A stretch of 64,000 nucleotides of DNA. Origin: Impatiens glandulifera (lineage: Eukaryota > Streptophyta > Magnoliopsida > Ericales > Balsaminaceae). Where the stretch lies: positions 4,456,340 through 4,520,339 of the forward strand of contig NC_061863.1 of the NCBI RefSeq assembly GCF_907164915.1, read 5' to 3'. A program made the translations under genes and the position numbers. The notes under the pieces were generated by a model. That model made no database searches and was not told the origin of the DNA. It was given only the letters and a program-made list of their open reading frames with translations. This document shows, one piece after another, positions 1-11,590 of this stretch (its first letter is position 1; every line of letters starts with the position of its first letter).

Positions 1-1625
1 TATTTATAAAAAAATTAATTACACTGAAAATGAAAATATTTTTTAATAAATTAATAAAATTAATTTTTTATTATATAATATAAAATCAAGTATAATATAT
101 TATTTACTTATTTATTTAAATTAATTATTTAAATTGTTTATATAATATATATGTGAAATAAATGAGTTATTATAATAATTAATAAAAATAAATAAAATAT
201 TGAACATATTTTGTAAAATTATTTTAAAACATATAATTTATTTTTTATATAAAATTATAATTTTATTTTAGTAATATAAATTTTTTAATTATTTTATTTT
301 TAATTTATACAAAATATTTAAACTATAATTAAATAAATATATATATATATATATTTAATTAAAATATTTAATATATATGTAAAATTTATTTATATAATTA
401 ATAAAAGTAATTATAATTATTTTTTAAAATTATTTTAAAAATTATAATTTAACTTTTTATATACAATTATAATTTTAGTTTAGGAATATAAGTTTTTTAA
501 TTATTTTATTTTTAATTTATTAAAAATATTTAAATTCTCACAAAAATATATATACTTTATAAAATAAATATATTGTTATTTTTTATATAAACTATATAGA
601 ATCAAAATGTATTATATAAATAAATTGTTTTTTCAATAAAATAAAATAAAATTAATTTAAATTTATATCAATATCAATTAAATAAAATGATATATTCACA
701 ATGTTTTTTTATATATTTAACAATTATACTTATTATTAAATACATACTAAAATTTAATTATTTATATTATATATTTATAATTTTAAATTATTATTCTTAT
801 AAATTTAATCATTTATATTTTAATATATATATATATATAAATATTCACTTAATTAATTTAATAAAAATCTATAAAATAAAAATATTTTTTATATTAAATG
901 TATATAGAATCAAAATGTAATATATAAATAAATTATTTTCAATAAAATAAAAATAAATTTAAATATTATTTTTACCAGAAAATAAATAAATTAATTAAAA
1001 TTTATATCAATATCAATTAAATAAAATAACATATTCACAATATTTTTTTTTATATTTAACAATTATACTTATTATTAAATACATACTAAAATTTAATTAT
1101 TTATATTCTATATTTATATATTTAAATTATTATTCATATAAATATAATTATTTATATTTTAATATATATTTAAATATTCACTTAATTCATTTAATAAAAA
1201 TATATAAAAAATCAATAAAATAAAATGTTATGTTTAAATTAATTTATATGATTAGATCTTCTCCAATTACATTTTCTCCATGATATTGTTGTATATATAA
1301 ATCATCATATTCAAAAAACTATTATATTTAACAATTATAATTTATTATTAAATATATTTTAGGTTTAATTATTTATATTATATATTTTTTAATTATTATG
1401 TTTATAAATTTAATTATTTATATTTTAAAATATATTTAAATATTCACTTAATTATTTTTATAAAAATATTGACTAATTATTTTTAATAAAATTAAATTTA
1501 AAAAATAATAAAATAAAATTACTTTTAAAAAAAACAATAAAATCAAATTGATTATATAATACAAAATCAATTATAATATATTATTTAGTTATTTATTTTA
1601 AATAAAAATAAATAAATTTATTCCT
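1..1625. repeat. AT-rich satellite-like repeat region
   Basis: This stretch is nearly pure A/T with no credible coding content. It contains internally repeated blocks. A block around 180-330 recurs, diverged, around 400-540. A longer block starting near 660 (ATATCAATATCAATTAAATA) recurs near 998, about 338 bp later, and a more diverged third copy covers about 1320-1470. The short ORF at 687-920 lies in one of these blocks and has a low-complexity I/Y/N composition, so it is not treated as a gene. Confidence 0.6.
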
Positions 1626-2138
1626 AAATGTAACCAAAAAAATCGACCTTCCCGAGAAGGAGTTTTCGTTACTCAATAGTCGAGAGCCTCATAACTCATC
1701 CTCCTTTCGAGTGAGACGAGGAATCAAAATGGTAAGTTTGACTAGAGTGAATTTAAAAATATTGATTTAAACTAGCTTTGACTTTTGTTTAGAATTGATA
1801 CCTAATTTATTACTTAAAATATTAGGAAAGAAAAATATTTGTGTGTTCAAACGCATTTTAGAGATTTTGTTATTCGTTTGGTGCTTGGTTACACGTGAGA
1901 AAAGGTTACCGCGCTACAGCTCATGTGCATGTCACATTATAGTCTCTACTTTAAACTTTAAAATAATATTTCAAATCCTAGAACATGCATCTAAAGGTAA
2001 TCCAAGCTTAAACACCTGTCTAATTTTATATCATTCTGTTCATAGAGCATGCGTTTATGTCATGAGTCCTAAATATATATAAAAAAATGTTAATACATAT
2101 AGACGAGTGGTGAAGCTTGGGGAATGGTAAAAGAACCC
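1626..2138. other. Intergenic segment of higher complexity, unidentified
   Basis: Base composition rises here compared with the AT-rich DNA to the left. The segment has no ORF with recognisable similarity. It may be the flank into which the neighbouring retroelement inserted, or part of an older degraded repeat. No gene is seen. Confidence 0.4.
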
Positions 2139-2209
2139 TTAATTTAACTTAATTATTTATTTTCCTTTTAATTAATTCTCCATTTTTCTTTCTTTAACTT
2201 AATCTAACA
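2139..2209 (-). repeat. Truncated 3' LTR of the copia-like element
   Basis: Read on the minus strand it begins TGTTAGATTAAGTTAAAG, preceded by a purine-rich tract (complement of 2210-2226) typical of a polypurine tract. It aligns with the outer end of the right LTR (9246-9319) for about 70 bp, then similarity stops at about 2139. Most of the LTR has therefore been lost. Confidence 0.65.
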
Positions 2210-2354
2210 ATTTCCCCATTTTTTATGATGTTAAACTAAGTTATGATATCATGAAATTAAAGGTAAATTATATATTTATATATGAACATAAATATACAAA
2301 ATATAAGAGTAAAGATATCCCCCTTTCATTTCTTCCAAATCCGCTCCAACTGAC

Positions 2355-4942
2355 TTACAACAACCTTCCTCCTCGTCTAGGCTTCCCCCTTCCTGAGTTT
2401 CCCCCCTCGACCGCTTTCCCCCTTTTAACAGCATCAACATCTTTTATTCGGTTGTTTGTTGCATTCTTGAGGAAGTTTGTTACTTCGGCAATTTGCATAC
2501 CGATAATATCAATTTTGGCAGAGAGATCCTGGTTTTGACTGCAGGAGGTTGCAAGCAGAATAGATTTCAGCCTAGTCATGGACTCCTTGATGATTGTTAC
2601 CTCAATAGAGCTCCTCGAAACTTGGCTAAGGACTTGATCCTGCACCACAGCTGTCGAGGCCAAAGCCTTTTAGGTAGTAGCCGCCTGCTCCTTGAGGGAT
2701 TCTAGTTCACCGAAGATCTCTGCAACACTATTGTAGAGACGCAATGATGTCTTGCATTATACTCCGAATATCCATCGTTCCTCGAGGTGACTCCTCTGGA
2801 GAATGAGGATCCAACTGGAAGGATCTATAGAGGAGAAATATGTGTGCTTACTTCAATTGCAGACGACGTTGGATCTTTTGAAGAACATGCCCAAGGAGTA
2901 GGCACCTTCAACGCTTCAGATAATCCATCAACCCTTTGAATATCTGCACAAATTTCTTTTATAATTCCATATGGTTCTTCAGAGTCACTTGAAGCAACTC
3001 GAAGAAGTTGCTGCTCAGATGGGAGAGATTTTTGCTCGGATGCAGAGGGGTGCTTATCAGCAGCCGGGCTGAATTCTAGCTCAGAGTTTAAAGATATCTA
3101 CACAGCAGTCTAGGAAAGCTACTTCTCAGAAGTAGAGGAAGAACTTCGTTCAACAACTCTCTCAGAAGAAGGTAATGATCTCTGATCAACAACTTTAGAG
3201 GACTCCTTCTCGGAAGTAGAGGATGAATTGAACTCTCTCAGAAGAAGGTAATGATCTCTGATCAACAAATTTAAAGGACTCCTTCTCGGAAGTAGAGGAT
3301 GAATGTCATTCAGTAGCATTAGTGAACTCTTTCTCAGAAGTAGGGGGAGTGTTGCTCAGTAGCTTCGGAACGCTCCTTCTCGACAGCAGGAGAGGAAGAG
3401 GCAACTACTCTTCAATCAAGGAAAGTTGTTGCTGCTCAGCAGCTTGGAGAGACAGATGTTCTGCAACATGGAGTGGCTATTGTACTTCAACCCAGGGGAG
3501 CTGCTGCTGCTAAGGGGACAACAACTTTTTAAAGAAGAAAACTTGCTCTTCGGCATATGATCGGTTCAGCACTGCCATAGACTTCCCCCTTTGTTGCTCA
3601 ACATTGCTGGAGGAATCAATGGGATGTATGAACGACATGGTAGTTGAGCTGAAGGAGTTTAGGATATGCTCCAGTCGTATGTTGACCCTGGCATCCGGCC
3701 ATGATGTTCTCTCCAAAGGATCATAGTTGGTCTGCCTTTGTTGAATGATCGGGTACAAGGCACCTCCTCTAACGTTGGTCGCGACGAGATCTCTCATTTT
3801 GAGAGCTTCCTAAATATTCTTGGTGCAGGACCAAGTCAGGACTTCTTTCTCCATACAAATCAACGCCTTAAATTTCAGATTTAGATCGGCAGCGTGTAGG
3901 AATTGATTGAATCTTAGGTGAAGCCTTATATTGCTCCACTTAGCGAACACCCTCAGTCACTTAGAAGTTGTCGTCTCAACCTCTTCCATAATCAGATCAA
4001 TAATTTGTTTTACTATGGAGAGAGGCTCGGGAACAAAGACCACAATGTCTTTTCCCTTTCCTGCAACTTCGGCAGGATGTTCAGCATTAGGGACAGGTTC
4101 CCTAAAAACGATTCCACTAGTGGCTTGAGCACTTCTTTTAATGGTCGCTGGAGAGACGACTGTTATAGGGACAACTATATAAGGACATAAACTATTGGAG
4201 TTGCTATGCCTGGACAACTTGAGTTTCAACAGCTCTACCAACAGGCACAACAACTAGCTCTACAGTAGGGGTGACAACTATGTCGTCCGCAGGTCTTTCA
4301 GCAACAATATTAGTGGACACAACAACTGAAGTTTCAACCAGTCCCACAGTAGGGACTTCAGCGGGCACTACGGTTAAAGTAGATTTTGAGGCGACCTTAG
4401 GAGTTCCCTCTACTATAAGGGATTTCTCCAATTTCGCCTTCTTTGACTTGGAAGTAGTCTCAACAGTTTATTCAATGAAATCACAATTCTGGTTGTTGGA
4501 GCTCTTAGTCGACTCCTCAATCCTCGGCTTCCTTCTCTTCAATGGGGTTGGGCGACGAGAAAGAGTTGGGCTCTTGGACTAGGTAGTCGACTGTCCGCTC
4601 GACTACTAAGCGGAAGATTCAAGGCTGGTATCCTTGATACCTTTCATCTTAATACAGTAGTTATTGACCATTTTGTTGGTCATAACCCTGTTAGTGTGGA
4701 TGTTTGCACCCTTGCCTAGGTTCACCTGCAGGTGCTCAAACAGTCTACTGATTTGAACAGAGAAGTCATCGTGCTACTTCTTTGGAATCATTATCATTAT
4801 CACCAGAGTTAAGAATAGAACAGACGACCAATTGATGGTCATTCCCTTCATTACCATCATCACCGGCAACCATCGCTGACATCTCCAAGGTGTAGACGGA
4901 TTCGAAATCCACCTGCATTGTGTTTTGAGCGAAAGAAGTCAT
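2355..4942 (-). pseudogene. Decayed accessory ORF downstream of pol in the retroelement
   Basis: On the minus strand an ATG at 4942 opens a reading frame starting MTSFAQNTMQVDFESV. I recall this type of opening from abundant repeat-encoded proteins in Gesneriaceae/Lamiales genomes. Downstream, fragments in shifting frames include a Val/Thr/Pro-rich piece (4431-4204), Ser-rich repeats (3319-3119), and a coiled-coil-like C-terminal piece ending in Arg/Gly/Lys-rich sequence (2663-2355). It sits where envelope-like or other accessory ORFs occur in some plant copia elements (after RNase H, before the 3' LTR). Function is unknown; no membrane or envelope signature is visible. Frameshifts and stops break it into at least four pieces. 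The fact that it is decayed is clear; the family assignment rests on memory. Confidence 0.55.
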
Positions 4943-5629
4943 TTCAAAAACTTAGGTTTGAGAATATTAAAGCTGAAGATGTAGAGGGCTAGACTTCTAG
5001 AGAGAAGATAGAGATTTAGGGTTCTAAAATCGCATAGGAGATAATGAATCGTCTTAGGAGTGTTGAGCACCCTTTATATAGCTTAACCTACACGTGTCTT
5101 AAAAATAAATAAAAGACATCATTTAAATAAGTATCCGTGTGGTGTTTAAATAACTATGCGTGTAGGTCACATTTTATAGAACATGTCAGACACACACGTG
5201 TCTTCATGCTATTTTAAATAAATTGAGGTACATATTTATTTTTAGAATATGACCGTTCACTATCTAAAGAGGAATTAAACAACAAATTATTGATAAGATT
5301 AAGACAGTTGTTCCATTCGACTTAAGACGAGTCATCTGATATACACTTAAACAGTCGACTGAATTTGTTGTCTGCATGCCTTGCATTTTAGCTTAGTGAC
5401 ACGGTTGTGCTGAAGGCATGTTGCTGACTCACAACAATAGTTGTGTCGATAACCGACTGCCTATCAACTTAGTGTCTTACTATGCTGAAATTATAGTTGC
5501 TTAGGCACAGCCCGTCTGATGTATAGTATCATCAGCCGACTATTCTATCAGCACGGTTGAAGACAGTCGTCTCAACACGTCTAACTTATCAACAAATTCC
5601 CCCTAAATTTATGCATACTAAATTAATTT

Positions 5630-5740
5630 AGATCTAGAAGACCTAAAATATTTCTAAAGTAAGAAAACTTAGTCTCGGGGAGTGGCTTCGTGAAGATGTC
5701 GGTCACTTGTTGACCGGTGGGCACGTATTCCAATTACAAG
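5630..5740 (-). pseudogene. copia pol remnant: RNase H C-terminal tail
   Basis: Minus-strand translation gives TGQQVTDIFTKPLPETKF followed by FRNILGLLDLN and a stop. The D-x-F-T-K-P-L motif is the conserved end of the copia polyprotein. Immediately downstream on that strand is a purine tract (TTTAGGGGGAATTTG, about 5592-5606), which resembles a polypurine tract in its own right and precedes the accessory ORF region. Reverse transcriptase motifs such as YVDD are not found upstream, so the domain is an isolated remnant. Confidence 0.75.
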
Positions 5741-5949
5741 ATCTTTTGAGCATATGTTCTTAATCGTTTTAAAGTTAAGATAATTTAGTTTTTTATGCCA
5801 TAACCAATTTTAATTATTTTTAGCTATCATGCATATAGGATCAGACGTCTTATTCTTCTAGTTCATCTTATATGAATTTCATATTCTACTTCCTGTCAGT
5901 AGGGTGTTCCCTTGCGGATTTTTAACAAGACAAGCTAGTTTTTGTAAAC

Positions 5950-6200
5950 CTATTGTATATTTGTTATCACACATTTGACTAATACTAACAAGTTATAACA
6001 TAGATTTTCTACTAACAGCACATTATTAATAGTAAGATTATTATGGATAATTTTACCCTTACCCACAGTTTTACCTTTGTTATTATCACCAAATGTGATC
6101 TTAGGTACTATGCATTTTGTTATTTCAGTTAGTAGCCGCATGTTGCTTGTCATGTGTCTGGAGCAGCCGCTGTCTAGATACCAAACAGAGTCTTCCAGGC
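5950..6200 (-). pseudogene. copia pol remnant: protease / pre-integrase region
   Basis: Minus strand near 6190 reads WYLDSGCSRHMTS followed by NMRLLTEITKCIVPKITFGD and then a glycine-rich stretch. This is the usual copia aspartic-protease site (D-S-G) followed by the segment leading into the pre-integrase domain. The HHCC zinc finger and the integrase catalytic core do not follow, which supports an internal deletion. Confidence 0.7.
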
Positions 6201-7109
6201 AGCAGTCTTGTCTTACCTGTACATATGACTATTTACAATTTTGGTACCCATATTTACTTGGGTCCATGATAGATTAGTCTCTTAGGGATCATCCATATTT
6301 GAGTTATCTTTATGGATCTCTCATTTTGTGTTGTTAACGGTGCGTATGATTTAGACTCGGCAGACGTCTTCCTATCAGTTACTGATCCCTTAACTTTAGA
6401 AAATGATTTTTGATGAAAACTTCTTCACTTTGTGTCAAGTTTTTGTTTGCCAGACCAGCTGGCTGCCCATTTCTTGGGCTTCAACCAGCTTGAAGTTGGA
6501 TTTATATTTAATTTCATCTTTTAAAGTTAAGTCATCACAGTTGTGATTAGATCCAATATTAGTTAAATTTCTCTTGACAAAGCTTATGGGTTTAAACTCG
6601 TCTTTTACTAGGTTCAACTTTTTGTTGGACTCATCTAGGTTGCCATTAACAAATCCTAGACCGGATTTGTATCTAGTGGGCCTTTGTTGACTAATTAGTT
6701 GTCTGGCGGCATCTCCAAATTTTTTCCAAGACTAACCACGTAGTTTAACCTTTGGTTTTCAGCATAAAGAGTTTGAATTTTTTCCTTGAGTTTTTCATTC
6801 TCAGATGAGAGTTCATTTATTTTATTTTCCAAAACTTCTGGTTCAGTGTTTTGAGATGAGGAAATACTGTCAGATTTGTTTTAAATTTTATTTCATTAAA
6901 AGAGTCTAACAGTTTCTTGTACTCAATGACCATGTCATTGAGTGTAGTAGTTAAATCATCTCTTGTGAACTCGTCAAAAGAGAACTCAAATGCCTCAGTG
7001 TCGTCAGCCATGAAGCATCTACCGGCTTCATCCTCAATTTTTCTTGATTAGTTGTCATTTGAGTCATTGTCAGCCCACTTGCTCTTGCTTTCCTCTACCA
7101 GCAAATCTT

Positions 7110-7860
7110 TTTAATCATTCATGTTCTTCTTGTCAAAATGTTTTTTATCATCCCTCTTGGGCTTTATGTAGTCCGCCTTGAAGTGATCTGGTTTTTCACA
7201 GTTAAAGCATTTCAAGTTATCTTTGGATTCATTCTTATAATTATTACTATTAAAGTTAGATTTAGAATGAGTCTTCTTCATGAATTTGATTCCCTTATGG
7301 TCATCGTCTTTATGTCTCATTCTCTGGGCAGAGTTATCATAACTTTAATGAAAACTTCTCTATTGTTATATGTCTTTCCCAGAGTGGAGAGTTCAATGAA
7401 AATGTTGTTGAATCGTTCATCGAATTCAGTCATTGTCTCTCTAGAACACATCTTGATGTTGTCAAACTTCTGTGTGGAAGCCACAGCTTATTTTCTTTGG
7501 TTTGGTCGTTTCCTTCACAGAGCTGAGTCAGTTTCTCCCAAATTTCTTTGGTAGTAGAGCATGACTTGATCTTGTTGTACATATTCTTGTCCAGCGTCTT
7601 ATAGATATATCTTTGGCCACGTTGTCGAGGTTGGCCTTCCACTTATCTTCAGCAGTCCACTCATATCTTGGTTTCTCCTTCATCTCAGGAGCACCATCAG
7701 TTGAGGTTGTGGTTGTGCTGACCTTCACAGTCTTCATCGGACCATCAATGATGACATACCACATATCATCATCTTAAGCGGCCAAATGAACTTGCATTCT
7801 GATCTTCCAGACATTATAATCTTCTTTTGAGAACATTGGGATTTTGTTTAGAAGAGACAT
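7110..7860 (-). pseudogene. copia gag remnant with damaged zinc knuckle
   Basis: The frame opens at 7860 with MSLLNKIPMFSKEDYNVWKI, a typical copia gag N-terminus in which substrate-like W and Y positions are conserved. An in-frame TAA occurs at 7774-7776, and the frame resumes as DDDMWYVIIDGP. A CCHC-type knuckle appears near 7165-7205 as CFNCEKPDHFKADY, where the final cysteine is replaced by tyrosine. Gag would package the element RNA; this copy is broken by the stop, by frameshifts near 7430-7640 and by the knuckle change. A further frame (7011-6817, MADDTEAFEFSFDEFTRDDL) continues the polyprotein-like region. Confidence 0.75.
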
Positions 7861-7897
7861 GATTCAAGTATCTACTTTGCTTGAGAATATAAAATCT

Positions 7898-7909
7898 GCT
7901 CTGATACCA
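7898..7909 (-). other. Primer-binding site (initiator Met tRNA type)
   Basis: Minus strand reads TGGTATCAGAGC, the standard plant LTR-retrotransposon PBS complementary to the 3' end of initiator methionine tRNA. It starts two bases inside the inner end of the right LTR. Confidence 0.85.
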
Positions 7910-7911
7910 CT

Positions 7912-9319
7912 TGTTAGGATCGGTGACAACAATAGAAGGGGGGTTGAATATTATTGTGTTAATTATCACTTTCAATTCGATTTTAATCTTGATAGAGATT
8001 AAAATTTTGATTTTATTCTTCGACAAATCGTAACAATCTCTTGAACGGTTTCAAATGCGGAAATTATTTGTTAGATTTGTAGCAGCAGATAACGGACTGA
8101 ATAAAGCAATAAGGAAATAACACACGATTTTATAAATGTTCGGAGATAAAACTTCTATGTCGCCCCTTCTTCTATTTCTAAAAGGATTTCACTAAAAGGC
8201 TTTGATTTGTATAGTGACTACACAAACCCAGTCAGAACTCGGGACTTAACAACTCCCTATTCTGAACTCCTAGCTATCATTCGTTGTTGGACAGACAACG
8301 TTTTTTTCAACTTACAACACTGAAAATAACTATCAAATGATACAAGATTTTCTCTCAACGTATCAAGTGTATGCTTAACAGCTAGAGAGAGTGTGATCAA
8401 AAAGTTGAGCGTAGAGAGTCAAGAAATTGAAGATCAAGAAGAGTGATTCGTTGTTGTACTCTACTGCTCTTTTATATTGAAGTGTAACAATGGTCGAATC
8501 TGATTTTTGAATACGTGGAAGCTTTTTGATGGTTGCACGCCAGGTGTACGGGATAGTACGCATCAGAATATATTCGTTGAATCGTGGCGTACGGGATAGT
8601 AGTGCGCGAAATATTCGGTAGAAGATGGTGTACTAGATAGTATTGCACGGGCTAGTGAAATAATCATGTACGTGGTATTTGTACATTTTGTCGTCTTAAG
8701 ATGATGAGGCAGCCTGCTAATAGCGAACATTGTTGATGATGTGGCACAATTGTTGTTGCAACTCTATTATTCGTTACTCTACTGTTAGCGCAACCCTGTT
8801 GTTCGCTACTTTAGACTGCTGTTAGCGCAAGGCTGTTGCTAAAACTTCTTCAGACTGTTGTTGAAGCAATAATTCTGCTAGCGCTTCTTTAGACTGTTGC
8901 TGAAGTAAGACTACTGCTAGAGATTTTTCAAACTGCTGCTAGAGATTTTCAGACTACTGCTAGTGCTTCTTCAGACTATTACTAGCGCAAGGCTGCTATC
9001 AGTGTGTTGAATCCAACTCTGATGTTGACAACCTTACTGCCAACGCCTCTTCAGCACTGCTGATGGAACGAGACTACCGGCATCGCCTCTTCAGCTCTGC
9101 TGTCAGCGCCTCTTGAGTTGTACATGCGCATTAAACATTTACAAAACTTAGTTTTATTCATTTATTAACGCATCATCAAAACTATGTCGTATTAATTAAA
9201 CTTAGTTTTATTATCCTAAGTTCATTTTAATCAATTAAAACGTTTTTCTTAATTTAACTTAATTATTTATTTCTTTTTTAATTAATTCTTCATTTTTATT
9301 TCTTTAACTTAATCAAACA
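7912..9319 (-). repeat. 5' LTR of the copia-like element
   Basis: About 1.4 kb. On the minus strand it begins TGTTTGATTAAG (complement of 9308-9319) and ends CCGATCCTAACA (complement of 7912-7923), giving the TG...CA termini expected of an LTR. The PBS follows immediately. The 8700-9110 part contains many diverged short repeats built on CTTCAGACTGCTGCTAG, probably within U3. The outer end abuts a long (TA)n tract, so a target-site duplication cannot be read. Confidence 0.75.
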
Positions 9320-9324
9320 ATTTT

Positions 9325-9325
9325 C

Positions 9326-9408
<83 letters not shown>
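9325..9408. repeat. (TA)n microsatellite
   Basis: Uninterrupted alternating AT over about 80 bases, directly beside the LTR outer end. Confidence 0.95.
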
Positions 9409-9411
<3 letters not shown>

Positions 9412-9929
9412 GTTGAACTTGCAAAGCAAAAATACAAACAAAAATAAAAATCAACATTTTAATTTGTTTATTTTCACCATTTTAAAATAAGTCTAAGTTT
9501 GAACCATAAATAAGATGTAAAATGTGGGTGTCTACAAAATGTCCCTCTTAGGTAAAGTTGGAAATTACAACTGAGTTTTGGAAAACGCGTGTCCAAGTTT
9601 GACACTATAAACACCACATTTGCAAACAACTTGATTTATAATCACACTTAGACTTATTTTTATTTATTTATTTAGGAAAATATTAAAAAGATGGATAGAT
9701 AAAACCTGACGATCATATGATCGATGCTACTCTAATTTCGTTGCTCGTTTGTTGGGGGTTTGAATCTTGAAAGATTTTCTCTTTGCTTCATCCGTGAAAT
9801 GTGGTAGGATTGGTTTTTTACTCTGGCCAAGGTGTTGATTGGTGATGTAAGTATCTCGTTCGGGCATGAATGTTGAGACATTACGAAACGTTGCACGAGG
9901 TCTTGTGTCATCCTTCGGATCGATGAAAA

Positions 9930-10260
9930 CGATGTATTAATCTCAAGTTATTATGGTTCAAAGACCATCTATAAGAGATTGCCAAAAAAAATTCATTATT
10001 CTGTGGATTTATGAACACGGTGTATTGATCTCAAGCTTTTATGGTCCAAAGACCAGTTATGTGAGATAACCAAAGAGTTTTGCATCCTTGTACGGGTGGA
10101 AGTCTTACATATACATTAATTTCACGCTATTATAGTCTGTAGACCAACTGAATGAAATAACCAAAGGGGGTTTTCATCGTCTTTTGAATCGAGTGGAAAA
10201 CCAAATATATTAAGTGTACGTTACTATAGTCTGTAGACCACCTACTTAGATATGTAAAGG
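9930..10260. repeat. Four imperfect ~90 bp tandem repeats
   Basis: A core of the form TATTATGGTTCAAAGACCA followed by a GAGAT-type segment and CCAAAG recurs starting near 9934, 10022, 10114 and 10209 with substitutions. The spacing is about 88-95 bp. Confidence 0.65.
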
Positions 10261-11362
10261 GTTGGCTCCCTTTCTTAGGTGGGTGACTGCATCATATTAA
10301 CCTCATTATCCTAGTCCTGAGTGCGTATCTAATTAGTCTGAGTGTACGTGTTTAATTAGTTCGATTTACATGACAGAATTCGTGAGATAGCCAGTGATTT
10401 GCGTCAGGTTGGTAGATTGACGTCTAAACAATTGTACTAGTCTTGTGATTGCATAGTTTAGGGAGACAAGTGCCTGATCACACAAGGGTGGTTTGGGTTG
10501 CGTCACTTGCACTGTGAGCGACTTACTACTTAATCTTTGCAACTTCTTCATGCCTCGGTGGGGCACTTTTGTGCAAAGACATTTTCGATGATTATTGGTG
10601 TACAAATCTCACAAAAGCCTAGAAATAGGGAACTCGAAAGGTAGAATCTTAAAGAGATTGTCTCAGATAATTTGTTTTGGATTTTTTAATTTTTGTGTCG
10701 TGACCACTTTGGTTTTTTGTTTTGTTTTTGAGAAAAGATTTCTCATCGTGATTTCAGTTTCTCTTTTTGTTTGAAGACTTCGATGCTTCGTTTATTTTTT
10801 TTAAATGTCCCTAATGTTTGATTTGGGGATTTTTTTTAAGACTTTGACTCTTCGTTTATTTTGGGAAATGCCTCTAAGTGAATGACTTGAGGGCTTTTTT
10901 ATTTTTTGAAAATGCTCATGACATTTGTCTAAGGGGTTTTTCACTATTTTTGTGGAAAATGTCCCTAGCACTTGCTTAGGTTTTTTGCGAGTTAAGGCGT
11001 GCATTCATCCTTCTCTTTTTTTAGAACGAATCACAGATTTAAAAACATGTTCGGAGTCTCACTTCGAGTGTCATTTTTGGACCGTCTCAAAAGGAGGCCA
11101 ATTTTCCTTATATTTTCGTTCGACACGAAGGTCATTAATAATGCAATTGAATAGTGTTCTCGCGATTATTTGGAATATATATATATATATATATATTAAA
11201 GGGAATTTTATTGCCCAAACATCATTTCTGACGTCTTAAACCAAGCTTTCAACATTGCGCCACGTGCTTTAAATTTCGTCTCACTCCTTTATAAAAAATA
11301 TTTGAGAGATTCTTCTTCATTCTCGACTTGAGAAAACTCTTCTTGTATTTAGGGTACTATTT

Positions 11363-11590
11363 GATAGAATCGGTACACTCGTGTTATTTTTTAGGCACAT
11401 CAAGACGTGAGTCTAAATAACATCGAGTGGTGATTTCAATGTTTCATCCACTTTAAGTATCATTATATATTTTTTGTTTTATAGGTACCCAGTATATCTG
11501 ATAGAATCGATACACATATGTTATTGTTTTTAGCAATCAGGACGAAAGTCTGGATGAGCACTGTGTAGTGATTTCAAAATCTCAACCATG
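11363..11590. repeat. Two imperfect ~137 bp direct repeats
   Basis: The segment beginning GATAGAATCGGTACACTCG at 11363 is repeated, diverged, at 11500 (GATAGAATCGATACACATA). Both are followed by a TTATT tract, a GACG-type segment and AGTGATTTCAA. Confidence 0.6.

Larger units (their letters stand above)
2139..9319 (-). mobile_element. Degenerate Ty1/copia-type LTR retrotransposon with accessory ORF
   Basis: The element lies on the minus strand. Its 5' LTR is 7912-9319 and is followed inward by a primer-binding site complementary to initiator-Met tRNA (7898-7909). Gag starts at 7860 and the zinc knuckle is near 7170-7210. A protease-type D-S-G motif in the context WYLDSGCSRHMTS lies near 6140-6190. 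An RNase H tail (VTDIFTKPLPE) lies near 5680-5735. An extra ORF region runs about 4942-2355. The 3' LTR is cut to about 70 bp (2139-2209), which matches the start of the right LTR (9246-9319). Most of integrase and reverse transcriptase between about 5740 and 5900 is missing, and gag has an in-frame stop, so the element cannot be autonomous. Order gag-PR-(IN-RT deleted)-RH marks it as copia rather than gypsy. Confidence 0.85.

Noticed and set aside
7138..7554. 138-codon plus-strand ORF
   Set aside because: It is the antisense of the gag remnant, which has the recognisable motifs.
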